From NCBI RefSeq assembly GCF_002300165.1, contig NZ_MLCE01000026.1, positions 62,001-126,000 on the forward strand: DNA of 64,000 nucleotides. The letters are read 5' to 3'. Under the pieces are notes generated by a model, which worked only from the letters and a program-made list of their open reading frames with translations, had not been told where the DNA came from and made no database searches. The position numbers and the translations under genes were made by a program. The stretch comes from Streptomyces sp. Tue6028. Lineage in GTDB: Bacteria > Actinomycetota > Actinomycetes > Streptomycetales > Streptomycetaceae. Shown piece after piece: positions 16,450 through 24,688 of the stretch; position 1 is the first letter of the stretch, and the number at the start of each line of letters is the position of its first letter.

Positions 16450-17535
16450 GTGCATGCTTTCTCACACGGCACTTCATCGACACCGACAGCGGTCGCGGTT
16501 CCACCAGCGCTCTCTCTTCCGGTGATCGAGTCAGAGTTTCCCCGTCAACTGCACCCGTATTGGCCCAGACTCCAGGAGAAGACCAGGACCTGGCTCCTCG
16601 AAAAACGGCTCATGCCGGCGGACAAGGTCGAGGAATATGCCGACGGCTTGTGCTACACGGACCTCATGGCGGGCTACTACATAGGCGCCCCCGACGACGT
16701 CATGCAGGCGATAGCGGACTACAGCGCCTGGTTCTTCGTCTGGGACGACCGGCACGACCGGGACGTCATCCACGGCCGGACCGACGCCTGGCGCAGACTC
16801 AGGTTCCGGCTCCACGCGGCCCTCGACTCTCCCGGGGACCACCTGCACCACCCCGATCCCCTGGTCGCGGGGTTCGCGGACAGCACGGTGCGCCTGTACT
16901 CGTTCCTCGGCAAGAAGTGGAACGAGCGGTTCGCACTCCACTTCCATGCGGTGATCGAGGCGTACGACCGAGAATTCCGCAACCGTACGTCCGGCACCGT
17001 CCCCACGGTCGACGCATACCTGGAACTACGCCGACTGACATTCGCGCACTGGATCTGGACCGATCTGCTGGAGCCCAGCGCGCAGTTCGAACTTCCCGTC
17101 GCCGTACGGAAAAACCCGGCCTATGAGCGTGCGGCACTGCTCAGTCAGGAATTCGCCGCCTGGTACAACGATCTGTGTTCGCTTCCCAAGGAAATAGCGG
17201 GTGACGAGGTCCACAATCTCGGAATCAGTCTCATTCATCACGACGGGCTGACACTCGAAGAGGCGGTCACGGAGATAAGGCGGCGCGTCGAGGAATGCAT
17301 CAGTGAATTCCTCGTCGCCGAACGGGACGCATTACGGTTCGCCGACTCCCTCATGGACGGCACCGTGGAGGAAAAGGCGACGGGCGTCGCCGTCAGGGCG
17401 TGCATCGGAAATATGCGGAACTGGTTCAGCTCCGTGTACTGGTTCCACCACGAGTCGGGCCGGTACATGGTCGACAACTGGGACGACCGCTCCACACCCC
17501 CGTACGTCAACAATGAAGCGGCAGGTGAGAAATGA
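16450..17535 (+). CDS. eizA: epi-isozizaene synthase (sesquiterpene cyclase)
   Basis: A 361-aa class I terpene synthase converting farnesyl diphosphate to epi-isozizaene. Both metal-binding motifs are present: the aspartate-rich DDRHD (about residue 99) and the NSE triad NDLCSLPKE (about 240-248). The sequence closely follows S. coelicolor EizA as I remember it and has the same length. The GTG start reads MHAFSHG; the ATG four bases later is out of frame. Codon 295 (17332-17334) is TTA, the only in-frame TTA I found in the window, so translation should need the bldA tRNA. The stop overlaps the cytochrome P450 start (ATGA). Confidence 0.95.
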   Translation: MHAFSHGTSSTPTAVAVPPALSLPVIESEFPRQLHPYWPRLQEKTRTWLLEKRLMPADKVEEYADGLCYTDLMAGYYIGAPDDVMQAIADYSAWFFVWDDRHDRDVIHGRTDAWRRLRFRLHAALDSPGDHLHHPDPLVAGFADSTVRLYSFLGKKWNERFALHFHAVIEAYDREFRNRTSGTVPTVDAYLELRRLTFAHWIWTDLLEPSAQFELPVAVRKNPAYERAALLSQEFAAWYNDLCSLPKEIAGDEVHNLGISLIHHDGLTLEEAVTEIRRRVEECISEFLVAERDALRFADSLMDGTVEEKATGVAVRACIGNMRNWFSSVYWFHHESGRYMVDNWDDRSTPPYVNNEAAGEK

Positions 17536-18941
17536 CCGTCGAGTCATCCCCCGAGCTCTCGGCCGCGCCCGACCGGGCGGCACCCCCGCGGACTCCGGCC
17601 CCCCGTGCGCCGGAGCTGTCCGTCCCGCCCCTCGCGGGCGGCGGTGTGCCGGGCCTCGGCCACGGCTGGAAACTGGTCCGCGACCCGCTGGGCTTCCTCG
17701 CCCAGCTGCGCGACCACGGCGACGTCGTCCGGCTCAAGCTGGGCCCCAAGACGGTGTACGCCGTCACCACTCCCGCGCTCACCGGGGCGCTGGCCCTCGA
17801 TCCCGACTACGAGATCGGCGGCCCGCTGTGGGAGTCCCTCGAAGGACTGCTGGGCAAGAAGGGCGTCGCGACCGCCAACGGACCGCTGCACCGGCGCCAA
17901 CGGCGCACCATACAGCCGGCGTTCCGGGCCGACATCATCCCCGAGTACGGGCCGATCATGGAGGAGGAGGCGCGTGCGTTCGCGGCCCGCTGGGAGCCGG
18001 GGACGGCGGTCGACTGCACCTCGGAGTCGTTCCGTGTCGCCGTCCGGATCGCGGCCCGCTGCCTGCTGCGCGGCAAGTTCATGGACGAGCGTGCGGAGCG
18101 GCTGAGCATCGCGCTCACGACCGTGTTCCGCGGCATGTACCGGCGCATGGTCATCCCGGCGGGGCCGCTCTATCGGCTGCCCCTTCCCCCATTGCGCAAA
18201 TTCGACCACGCATTGGCCGATTTGCATGACCTCGTCGACGAGATCATCGACGAACGACGGTCATCTGGTCAAAAGCCGGACGATTTGCTGACGGCATTGC
18301 TGGAAGCGAAGGACGACAACGGCGACCTCATCGACGAACAGGAGATCCACGACCAAGTCGTCGCGATACTCACGCCCGGCAGCGAAACCATCGCGTCCAC
18401 GATCATGTGGCTCCTCCAGGTCCTCGCGGAACATCCGGAACAGGCGGACAAGGTGGCCGCAGAGGTCAAATCCGTCGTGGGGGACCGGCCCGTCGGATTC
18501 GACGACGTCCGGAAGCTGTCCCACACGAACAATGTCGTCGTCGAGGCGATGCGGTTGTGCCCCGCCGTATGGATATTGACGCGGCGGGCGGTGACCGAAA
18601 CCGAGCTCGGTGGCTATCGCATTCCGGCCGGTGCCGACATCGTCTACAGCCCGTACGCGATCCAGCGCGACCCCCGCTCGTACCGGCAGCACCTGGATTT
18701 CGATCCCGAGCGCTGGCTTCCGGAACGGTCCAAGGACATCCCGAAGTACGCGATGCGCCCGTTCAGCCTGGGCAACCGGAAGTGCCCGAGTGACCACTTC
18801 TCGATGGCGCAGCTCACCCTGATCACCGCGACCGTGGCGTCCCGCTGGCGCTACGAGCAGGTGTCCGGGTCCAATGACACGACCCGTGTCGGCATCACCC
18901 TGCGCCCGCACAAGCTGCTGCTCACGGCACGTCCGCGCTGA
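17532..18941 (+). CDS. cyp170A: cytochrome P450 CYP170A (albaflavenone synthase)
   Basis: A 469-aa P450 that oxidises epi-isozizaene to the sesquiterpene antibiotic albaflavenone. The heme loop FSLGNRKCPSDH carries the Cys ligand. The I-helix LTPGSETIAST lacks the usual acid-alcohol pair, and VVVEAMRLCP gives the ExxR. DDNGD at residues 261-265 fits the DDxxD motif of the second, terpene-synthase active site reported in CYP170A1, which makes farnesene. The first 35 residues are Pro/Ala-rich. Translation is coupled to eizA by ATGA, so the two enzymes form a dedicated operon. Confidence 0.95.
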   Translation: MTVESSPELSAAPDRAAPPRTPAPRAPELSVPPLAGGGVPGLGHGWKLVRDPLGFLAQLRDHGDVVRLKLGPKTVYAVTTPALTGALALDPDYEIGGPLWESLEGLLGKKGVATANGPLHRRQRRTIQPAFRADIIPEYGPIMEEEARAFAARWEPGTAVDCTSESFRVAVRIAARCLLRGKFMDERAERLSIALTTVFRGMYRRMVIPAGPLYRLPLPPLRKFDHALADLHDLVDEIIDERRSSGQKPDDLLTALLEAKDDNGDLIDEQEIHDQVVAILTPGSETIASTIMWLLQVLAEHPEQADKVAAEVKSVVGDRPVGFDDVRKLSHTNNVVVEAMRLCPAVWILTRRAVTETELGGYRIPAGADIVYSPYAIQRDPRSYRQHLDFDPERWLPERSKDIPKYAMRPFSLGNRKCPSDHFSMAQLTLITATVASRWRYEQVSGSNDTTRVGITLRPHKLLLTARPR

Positions 18942-18965
18942 TCCCGCGCGCCCACCGGCGCACCT

Positions 18966-19931
18966 TCAGGCCGCCCGCGGGCCCCTGAAGGTGCGCCGGT
19001 ACGTCTGCGGGGTGGTGCCCAGGATCCGGACGAACTGATGGCGCAGGGCCGCCGCGTTGCCGAACCCGGTCCGGCTCGCGATCGCATCCGTCGTCTCGTC
19101 CGTGGCCTCCAGCAACTCCTGTGCCAGCAACACCCGTTGACGCAGGATCCAGCGGTACGGGGTGGTGCCCGTCTCCTGCTGGAAGCGGCGCGCGAAAGTG
19201 CGCGGAGCCAAGTGGGCGCGGGCCGCGAGCTGTTCGACGGTGACGTCCTCGGCGAGGTGCCGCTCCATCCAGGCCAGCACGTCGCCGATCGTGTCGCCCG
19301 GGGAGCGGGGCAGCGGGCGCTCGATGTACTGGGCCTGACCGCCGTCGCGGTGCGGGGGCACCACCATCCGGCGGGCGATGGCGTTGGCGACTTCCGGGCC
19401 CTGCTCCTTGCGGACCAGGTGGAGACAGGCGTCGATGCCCGCGGCGGTGCCGGCGGAGGTGAGCACCGGGTCCTCGTCGACGTACAGCACGTCGGGTTCG
19501 ACGATCGCCCGGGGATGGCGGCGCGCGAGCTCCTCCGCGTGGCGCCAGTGCGCGCTGCACCGCCGTCCGTCGAGGAGCCCGGCCGCGCCGAGGGCGAAGA
19601 CCCCGGAGCAGACACTGAGGACCCGGGCTCCGCGGCCGACGGCCCGGCGCAGGGCCTCCAGCAGTGCGGGCGGGTACTCCCGGCCGGTGAAGTTCTCGCC
19701 GGCCGGGACGACGACGAGGTCGGCCTCCTCGACCCGGTCGAGGCCGTACGGGGTGGACAGGGTGAGGCCCGCGACGTGCGTACCCAGGTCCGGGCCCTCG
19801 GCCGAGGCGACGGCGAAGTCGTAGACGGGCAGGCCGTCGTCGCTGCGGTCGAGCCCGAACACCTCGCAGACCACGCCGAGTTCGAAGGGATGCACGCCGT
19901 CGAGCAGGACGGCGGCCACGTTCTTCAGCAT
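18966..19931 (-). CDS. nrdS: AraC/GlxA-type regulator, probable NrdS
   Basis: A 321-aa regulator with an N-terminal DJ-1/PfpI-like amidase fold (residues 1-190, with SVCSGVFALGAAGLL around the nucleophile elbow) and a C-terminal double AraC helix-turn-helix (VTVEQLAARAHLAPRTFARRFQQETG, then TTDAIASRTGFGNAAALRHQF). The third gene of nrdABS in S. coelicolor encodes an AraC-like regulator at this place, hence the symbol. Here a lipoprotein gene and a divergent small ORF separate it from nrdB, so it may have its own promoter. Two perfect palindromes lie just upstream. It is convergent with cyp170A, leaving only 24 bp between their 3' ends. Confidence 0.8.
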   Translation of the reverse strand: MLKNVAAVLLDGVHPFELGVVCEVFGLDRSDDGLPVYDFAVASAEGPDLGTHVAGLTLSTPYGLDRVEEADLVVVPAGENFTGREYPPALLEALRRAVGRGARVLSVCSGVFALGAAGLLDGRRCSAHWRHAEELARRHPRAIVEPDVLYVDEDPVLTSAGTAAGIDACLHLVRKEQGPEVANAIARRMVVPPHRDGGQAQYIERPLPRSPGDTIGDVLAWMERHLAEDVTVEQLAARAHLAPRTFARRFQQETGTTPYRWILRQRVLLAQELLEATDETTDAIASRTGFGNAAALRHQFVRILGTTPQTYRRTFRGPRAA

Positions 19932-19952
19932 GCGCCCCAGTGTGCCGTGGAA

Positions 19953-20024
19953 GTGGCAGTAATTCGAGGGTGTGCGGCAGTACTGCCACTGCCGGTAAGG
20001 AGTGAACGGCGCGACACTAGTGTC
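19953..20024. promoter_or_regulatory. palindrome cluster between nrdS and a divergent small ORF
   Basis: GGCAGTACTGCC (19976-19987) and GACACTAGTGTC (20013-20024) are perfect 12-bp palindromes. GTGGCAGTA (19953-19961) and TACTGCCAC (19981-19989) form a wider inverted repeat. All lie within 95 bp between the divergent starts, a likely binding region for NrdS or another regulator. Confidence 0.5.
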
Positions 20025-20025
20025 C

Positions 20026-20265
20026 ATGAACGCACTCATGGACAACTTCGTCGGAATCCTGACCGTCCTGGGGATCTTCGGAGCGGTGGCCCTCCCGTCG
20101 CTGATCGGACTCGCCCACGAGCGGCGCGTGGACAGGCAGCTGAGGGAGGCACGCTCCCGCGCGGAGGCCGACCGCCCCGGGCGCGGGGCCCTGCCGCCCG
20201 CGGGCGGTGAGCGCTCCTCACGGACTCACGGCTTCGTCACCACCACGGTGACCGCCCACTCCTGA
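20026..20265 (+). CDS. small single-helix membrane protein
   Basis: A 79-aa predicted protein starting MNALMDNFVGILTVLG. A hydrophobic helix (about residues 7-28) is followed by a strongly charged segment, HERRVDRQLREARSR, consistent with a small membrane-anchored protein. It is divergent from nrdS, and its start sits one base after a perfect palindrome. The last 40 bp overlap the 3' end of the convergent lipoprotein gene, so the C-terminus is less certain, and the ATG at 20038 is an alternative start. No family recognised. Confidence 0.5.
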   Translation: MNALMDNFVGILTVLGIFGAVALPSLIGLAHERRVDRQLREARSRAEADRPGRGALPPAGGERSSRTHGFVTTTVTAHS

Positions 20266-20681
20266 AGCCCCTCGCAGGAGATCCGGGCCGGATCGCTCGG
20301 GCACAGCGGGCGGGACGAGGTGAGCCGCACCGTACCCGCCGAGACGGCCTTGAACGCGGAGGACGCGTCACCGGCCTGGAGGACGACACCGCTGTTGGTG
20401 GCCTCCAGGCCGCTGCCGCCGGCCTTGACGGGCGCCCACGGCCGCGCGGACGTGCCGTCCAGCCCGATCCGGATCACCTCGCCCACGGACAGGCAGAACG
20501 TACGGCCGGTGTCGGTGGCGGCGAGCTCCGCCCGTGCCGCGGCACAGCCCTTCGGGGTGGTGGGGGCAGGTGACACGGTGCCGCTGCCGCCCGCTTCGCC
20601 CCCGCCCTGCGTGCCGCAGCCCGCGAGAAGCAGTGCCAGCGCGGCGAGGGCCGGCATCCGGTGGTGGGTCGTTCGGCGCAT
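20226..20681 (-). CDS. secreted lipoprotein of unknown function
   Basis: A 151-aa protein with a signal peptide and lipobox ALLLAGC (lipidated Cys at about residue 22), a Gly/Ser/Thr linker, and a small domain with four further cysteines that may form disulfides (GCAAARAEL, RTFCLSVGEV, SSRPLCPSDPARISCEGL). AAGGAGG lies seven bases before the ATG, a good ribosome site. It follows nrdB on the same strand with about 260 bp between. The function is unknown. Confidence 0.75.
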   Translation of the reverse strand: MRRTTHHRMPALAALALLLAGCGTQGGGEAGGSGTVSPAPTTPKGCAAARAELAATDTGRTFCLSVGEVIRIGLDGTSARPWAPVKAGGSGLEATNSGVVLQAGDASSAFKAVSAGTVRLTSSRPLCPSDPARISCEGLQEWAVTVVVTKP

Positions 20682-20940
20682 GAGATGACCTCCTTGCCCT
20701 TTGGACGTGCCACGGGCGCCCCAGGATCCACTCGCTCCTGGACGCGGTGCCACGGCCAGGCAGCTCCCGCCCCGCCGTACGCGCGACACGGCACCGCGGC
20801 GAAGGCCCCGCCGGCCGGGCGGCACGCGGGACACGGCGCCGCAGCGAAGGCCTCGCCGGCCCGGCTGGGCGCCGCGGGGCCGGCGCGACACGACGACGCC
20901 GGGCCGCACAAGCGGCCCGGCGTCGCCCACGGTGCACCCG

Positions 20941-21963
20941 TCAGAAGTCCTCGTCGAGGTCGACGGTGCCCTCCACGGCGACCTGGTACGCCGACGGGCG
21001 CCGCTCGAAGAAGTTGGTCAGCTCCTGCACGCCCTGGAGCTCCATGAAGGAGAACGGGTTCTCCGAGCCGTACACAGGCGCGAAGCCCAGCCGCGAGAGC
21101 CGCTGGTCGGCGACGCACTCCAGGTACTGGCGCATCGAGTCGGTGTTCATGCCCGGCAGACCGTCACCGCACAGGTCGCGGGCGAACTGCAGCTCGGCCT
21201 CGACGGCCTCCCGCAGCATGTCCGTCACCTGCTGCTCCAGCTGGTCGTCGAACAGGTCCGGCTCCTCCTTGCGGACCGTGTCGACCACCTCGAAGGCGAA
21301 CGACATGTGCATCGTCTCGTCGCGGAACACCCAGTTGGTGCCGGTCGCGAGGCCGTGCAGCAGGCCGCGGCTGCGGAACCAGTAGACGTAGGCGAAGGCG
21401 CCGTAGAAGAAGAGCCCCTCGATGCACGCCGCGAAGCAGATGAGGTTGAGCAGGAAGCGGCGGCGGTCCGCCCTGCTCTCCAGCCGGTCCAACTTCTCGA
21501 CCGAGTCCATCCACTTGAAGCAGAACTCGGCCTTCTCGCGGATGGAGGGGATGTTCTCCACGGCCGCGAAGGCGGCGGTCCGGTCCTCCGGGTCGGGCAG
21601 ATAGGTGTCCAGCAGCGTCAGATAGAACTGGACGTGGACCGCCTCCTCGAAGAGCTGCCGGCTCAGGTAGAGCCGCGCCTCCGGGGAGTTGATGTGCTTG
21701 TACAGCGTCAGCACCAGGTTGTTCGCCACGATCGAGTCGCCCGTCGCGAAGAAGGCGACCAGACGGCCGATCAGGTGCTGCTCCGCCGGGGACAGCTTCG
21801 CGAGGTCGGCGACGTCCGAGTGGAGGTCGACCTCCTCGACGGTCCAGGTGTTCTTGATGGCGTCCCGGTAGCGCTCGTAGAAGTCGGGGTAGCGCATCGG
21901 GCGCAGAGTCAGCTCGAAGCCGGGGTCGAGCAGGTTCTTCTCGGTGTTCGGGGCGGTGGTCAC
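20941..21963 (-). CDS. nrdB: class Ia ribonucleotide reductase beta subunit
   Basis: A 340-aa ferritin-like radical-generating subunit that activates the NrdA catalytic subunit for dNTP synthesis. The diiron ligands are visible in EEAVHVQFY (with the preceding Glu in DLYKHINSPEARLYLSRQLFEEA), EGLFFYGAFAYVY and DETMHMSF. The C-terminus EGTVDLDEDF should dock into NrdA. The start is a GTG overlapping the nrdA TGA (GTGA), so translation is coupled. It belongs to the cobalamin-riboswitch-controlled nrdABS unit. Confidence 0.95.
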   Translation of the reverse strand: MTTAPNTEKNLLDPGFELTLRPMRYPDFYERYRDAIKNTWTVEEVDLHSDVADLAKLSPAEQHLIGRLVAFFATGDSIVANNLVLTLYKHINSPEARLYLSRQLFEEAVHVQFYLTLLDTYLPDPEDRTAAFAAVENIPSIREKAEFCFKWMDSVEKLDRLESRADRRRFLLNLICFAACIEGLFFYGAFAYVYWFRSRGLLHGLATGTNWVFRDETMHMSFAFEVVDTVRKEEPDLFDDQLEQQVTDMLREAVEAELQFARDLCGDGLPGMNTDSMRQYLECVADQRLSRLGFAPVYGSENPFSFMELQGVQELTNFFERRPSAYQVAVEGTVDLDEDF

Positions 21964-24341
21964 TGGCAGGCCTCGCAGGACTCGGGGTTCTCAAGGGAGC
22001 AGGCGACGGCGTCGGGGTCGGCCACCTGCTGGACGGGGATGGTCTTCTCGGGCTGCGCCTGCGCCTGGGCCGCGCGGGCGATGCGGGTCGCCGGGCGCGA
22101 GCGCAGGTAGTACGTCGTCTTGAGGCCCTGCTTCCAGGCGTACGCGTACATCGAGGAGAGCTTGCCGATCGTCGGCGTCTCCATGAACAGGTTCAGCGAC
22201 TGCGACTGGTCCAGGAACGGGGTGCGCGCCGCGGCCATGTCGATCAGGCCGCGCTGCGGGATCTCCCACGCCGTGCGGTACAGCGCCCGGACCTCGGCGG
22301 GGATCCACGCGAAGTCCTGCACGGAGCCGCTGGAGTCGCGCAGCGCCTCCCGGGTGCGCGCGTCCCAGACGCCGAGTTCCTTGAGGTCGGCGACCAGGTA
22401 GGAGTTGACCTGGAGGAACTCGCCGGAGAGCGTCTCGCGCTTGAACAGGTTGGAGACCTGCGGCTCGATGCACTCGTACACGCCCGCGATGGACGCGATG
22501 GTGGCGGTGGGCGCGATGGCCAGCAGCAGCGCGTTGCGCATGCCGACCGCGGCGATGCGTTCCCGCAGTGCCGCCCAGCGCTCCGGCCAGGTCGGCTCGG
22601 CGTCGAAGTGGTCGGGGTGCAGCACACCGCGGGCCGTACGGGTCTTCTCCCAGGCCGGCAGCGGACCGTTGCGCTCGGCGAGGTCCGCGGAGGCCTCGTA
22701 CGCGGCGAGCATGATGCGCTCGGCGATCCGCGTGGACAGCGCCTTCGCCTCGGCCGAGTCGAAGGGCAGCCGCAGCTTGAAGAAGACGTCCTGGAGGCCC
22801 ATCGCGCCGAGGCCCACCGGGCGCCACCTGGCGTTGGAGCGGCCCGCCTGCTCGGTCGGGTAGAAGTTGATGTCGACGACCCGGTCCAGGAAGGTCACGG
22901 CCGTGCGGACGGTCTCGTCCAGCCGCTCCCAGTCGATGTCGCCGTCGCGCACGAAGGCGCCGAGGTTGACCGAACCGAGGTTGCAGACCGCCGTCTCCCC
23001 GTCGTCCGTGACCTCCAGGATCTCGGTGCACAGGTTCGAGGAGTGGACGGTGTGGCCCGGCTCGGCGGTCTGGTTGGCGGCCCGGTTGGCGGCGTCCTTG
23101 AAGGTCATCCAGCCGTTGCCGGTCTGCGCGAGGGTGCGCATCATCCGGCCGTACAGGTCGCGGGCCGGGATGGTCTTCCGGGCGAGCCCGGCCTCCTCGG
23201 CCTTGCGGTACGCGGCGTCGAACTCGTCGCCCCACAGGTCGACCAGCTCCGGCACGTCGGCCGGGGAGAACAGCGACCAGTCACCGTTCTCGTTCACCCG
23301 GCGCATGAACTCGTCCGGGATCCAGTGCGCCAGGTTCAGGTTGTGCGTGCGCCGGGCGTCCTCACCGGTGTTGTCACGCAGCTCCAGGAACTCCTCGATG
23401 TCGGAGTGCCAGGTCTCCAGGTAGACGGCCGCCGCGCCCTTGCGCCGGCCGCCCTGGTTCACCGCGGCGACCGAGGCGTCGAGGGTCTTCAGGAACGGGA
23501 CGATGCCGTTGGAGTGTCCGTTCGTGCCGCGGATCAGCGAACCGCGCGAACGGATGCGGGAGTACGACAGCCCGATGCCGCCCGCGTGCTTCGAGAGCCG
23601 GGCCACCTGGTGGTAGCGGTCGTAGATGGAGTCGAGCTCGTCCAGCGGGGAGTCGAGGAGGTAGCAGGACGACATCTGCGGGTGCCGCGTACCGGAGTTG
23701 AAGAGCGTGGGGGAGGAGGGCAGGTAGTCGAGGCGGCTCATCAGGCGGTAGAGCGCGGCGACTTCGTCCACGGAGCGGACGGTGTCGTCCTCGGCGAGAC
23801 CCGACGCCACCCGGAGCATGAAGTGCTGGGGTGTCTCGATCACCCGGCGGGTGATCGGGTGGCGGAGCAGATAGCGGCTGTGCAGGGTGCGCAGGCCGAA
23901 GTAGCCGAAGCGGTCGTCGCCCTCGACGTCGACGAGCGCGTCGAGGCGGGCCGTGTGCAGGCGGACGAACTCCGCCGTACGGTCCGCGACAAGACCCTCG
24001 CGGTGGCCGACGGCGACCGACTCGGAGAAGGACGCGACGCCCTGCGAGGCGGCCTCGGCCGCGATGCTGATCGTCAGCAGCCGGGCGGCCAGCCGCGAGT
24101 ACGCGGGGTCCTCGGAGATGAGTCCCGCCGCCGCCTCGGTGGCCAGCTCACGCAGCTCCGCCTCGTCGGCCCGTGCGGACCGGCCGCGCAGCGCGGCGGC
24201 CGCGACCCGGCCGGGGTCGGCGTCGGGGAGGTCGGCGGTGAGATCGGTCAGGATCCGCAGCAGCGCGGTACCGGGACCGTCCGTCTCCACCGGGGCCTGC
24301 TGCGCTGACGCTGAAGCCGGATCGGCTGGCGCGATGGTCAC
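21960..24341 (-). CDS. nrdA: class Ia ribonucleotide reductase alpha subunit
   Basis: A 793-aa catalytic subunit reducing ribonucleoside diphosphates. Substrate-site Cys in PQMSSCYLLDSP, the active-site loop HSSNLCTEILEV (N, Cys, Glu) and the C-terminal redox pair ESCEACQ are present. There is an N-terminal ATP-cone-like region of about 150 residues, possibly diverged. The GTG start (MTIAPADP) follows an AGGGAG Shine-Dalgarno sequence. The leader contains a cobalamin riboswitch and tandem NrdR boxes, so expression should fall when vitamin B12 is available and the B12-dependent class II enzyme (elsewhere) suffices. Confidence 0.95.
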   Translation of the reverse strand: MTIAPADPASASAQQAPVETDGPGTALLRILTDLTADLPDADPGRVAAAALRGRSARADEAELRELATEAAAGLISEDPAYSRLAARLLTISIAAEAASQGVASFSESVAVGHREGLVADRTAEFVRLHTARLDALVDVEGDDRFGYFGLRTLHSRYLLRHPITRRVIETPQHFMLRVASGLAEDDTVRSVDEVAALYRLMSRLDYLPSSPTLFNSGTRHPQMSSCYLLDSPLDELDSIYDRYHQVARLSKHAGGIGLSYSRIRSRGSLIRGTNGHSNGIVPFLKTLDASVAAVNQGGRRKGAAAVYLETWHSDIEEFLELRDNTGEDARRTHNLNLAHWIPDEFMRRVNENGDWSLFSPADVPELVDLWGDEFDAAYRKAEEAGLARKTIPARDLYGRMMRTLAQTGNGWMTFKDAANRAANQTAEPGHTVHSSNLCTEILEVTDDGETAVCNLGSVNLGAFVRDGDIDWERLDETVRTAVTFLDRVVDINFYPTEQAGRSNARWRPVGLGAMGLQDVFFKLRLPFDSAEAKALSTRIAERIMLAAYEASADLAERNGPLPAWEKTRTARGVLHPDHFDAEPTWPERWAALRERIAAVGMRNALLLAIAPTATIASIAGVYECIEPQVSNLFKRETLSGEFLQVNSYLVADLKELGVWDARTREALRDSSGSVQDFAWIPAEVRALYRTAWEIPQRGLIDMAAARTPFLDQSQSLNLFMETPTIGKLSSMYAYAWKQGLKTTYYLRSRPATRIARAAQAQAQPEKTIPVQQVADPDAVACSLENPESCEACQ

Positions 24342-24484
24342 GTGGGGCTCTCCCTGCTCGGCACGGGGCCTGTCGGGAGGCACGGAGGCACACGGGGGCG
24401 CCGGCCGGAGGGCAGCGCACCGCGTCCACCGGCCCATTCCGCGAGGCCCGGACGTCGTCGGCACCCGGGCCGGACGGCCGGGGT

Positions 24485-24605
24485 GCGCTGTCGACAGGTC
24501 CTCGGACTGAAGCCAGCGCGTGCAGGCGGATACGCGAACACGCACAAGTACACCGTTGCGGGACAGTTCCGGATTCGCACCGGATTCCCCTGCGGCGACA
24601 GCGAG
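24485..24605 (-). promoter_or_regulatory. cobalamin (B12) riboswitch
   Basis: Read on the minus strand, the B12-box core is clear: CCGGTGCGAATCCGGAACTG followed by TCCCGCAACGG (about 24560-24595). The 3' conserved element AGTCCGAGGACCTG (24495-24508) closes the aptamer. It agrees with the published finding that Streptomyces nrdABS is repressed by coenzyme B12. The exact 5' boundary is estimated. Confidence 0.9.
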
Positions 24606-24609
24606 CATG

Positions 24610-24656
24610 AGCATACATCTTGTGCCGGGCTGCGGGACCACCCCCACATGTTGTGT
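24610..24656 (-). promoter_or_regulatory. tandem NrdR boxes
   Basis: Two 16-bp sites, read on the plus strand as AGCATACATCTTGTGC (24610-24625) and CCCCCACATGTTGTGT (24641-24656). Their centres are 31 bp apart, about three helical turns, as reported for NrdR box pairs. The right halves match the TATWGTGT half-consensus well; the left halves are weaker. Confidence 0.65.
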
Positions 24657-24688
24657 CGTGTCGGCTTCGGAGGGTGGCAGAGGAGCTG

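Larger units (their letters stand above)
24342..24688 (-). other. nrdA leader and promoter region
   Basis: A 347-bp gap between nrdA and the GNAT gene upstream. From the promoter side it holds two NrdR boxes, a weak -10-like TATGCT (24610-24615, minus strand), the cobalamin riboswitch, and about 140 bases of GC-rich leader that presumably carries the expression platform. Confidence 0.7.

Noticed and set aside
22608..24308. Long plus-strand open frames opposite nrdA and elsewhere
   Set aside because: Typical antisense shadows of high-GC genes; rich in R, G, A and V with no motifs or ribosome sites.
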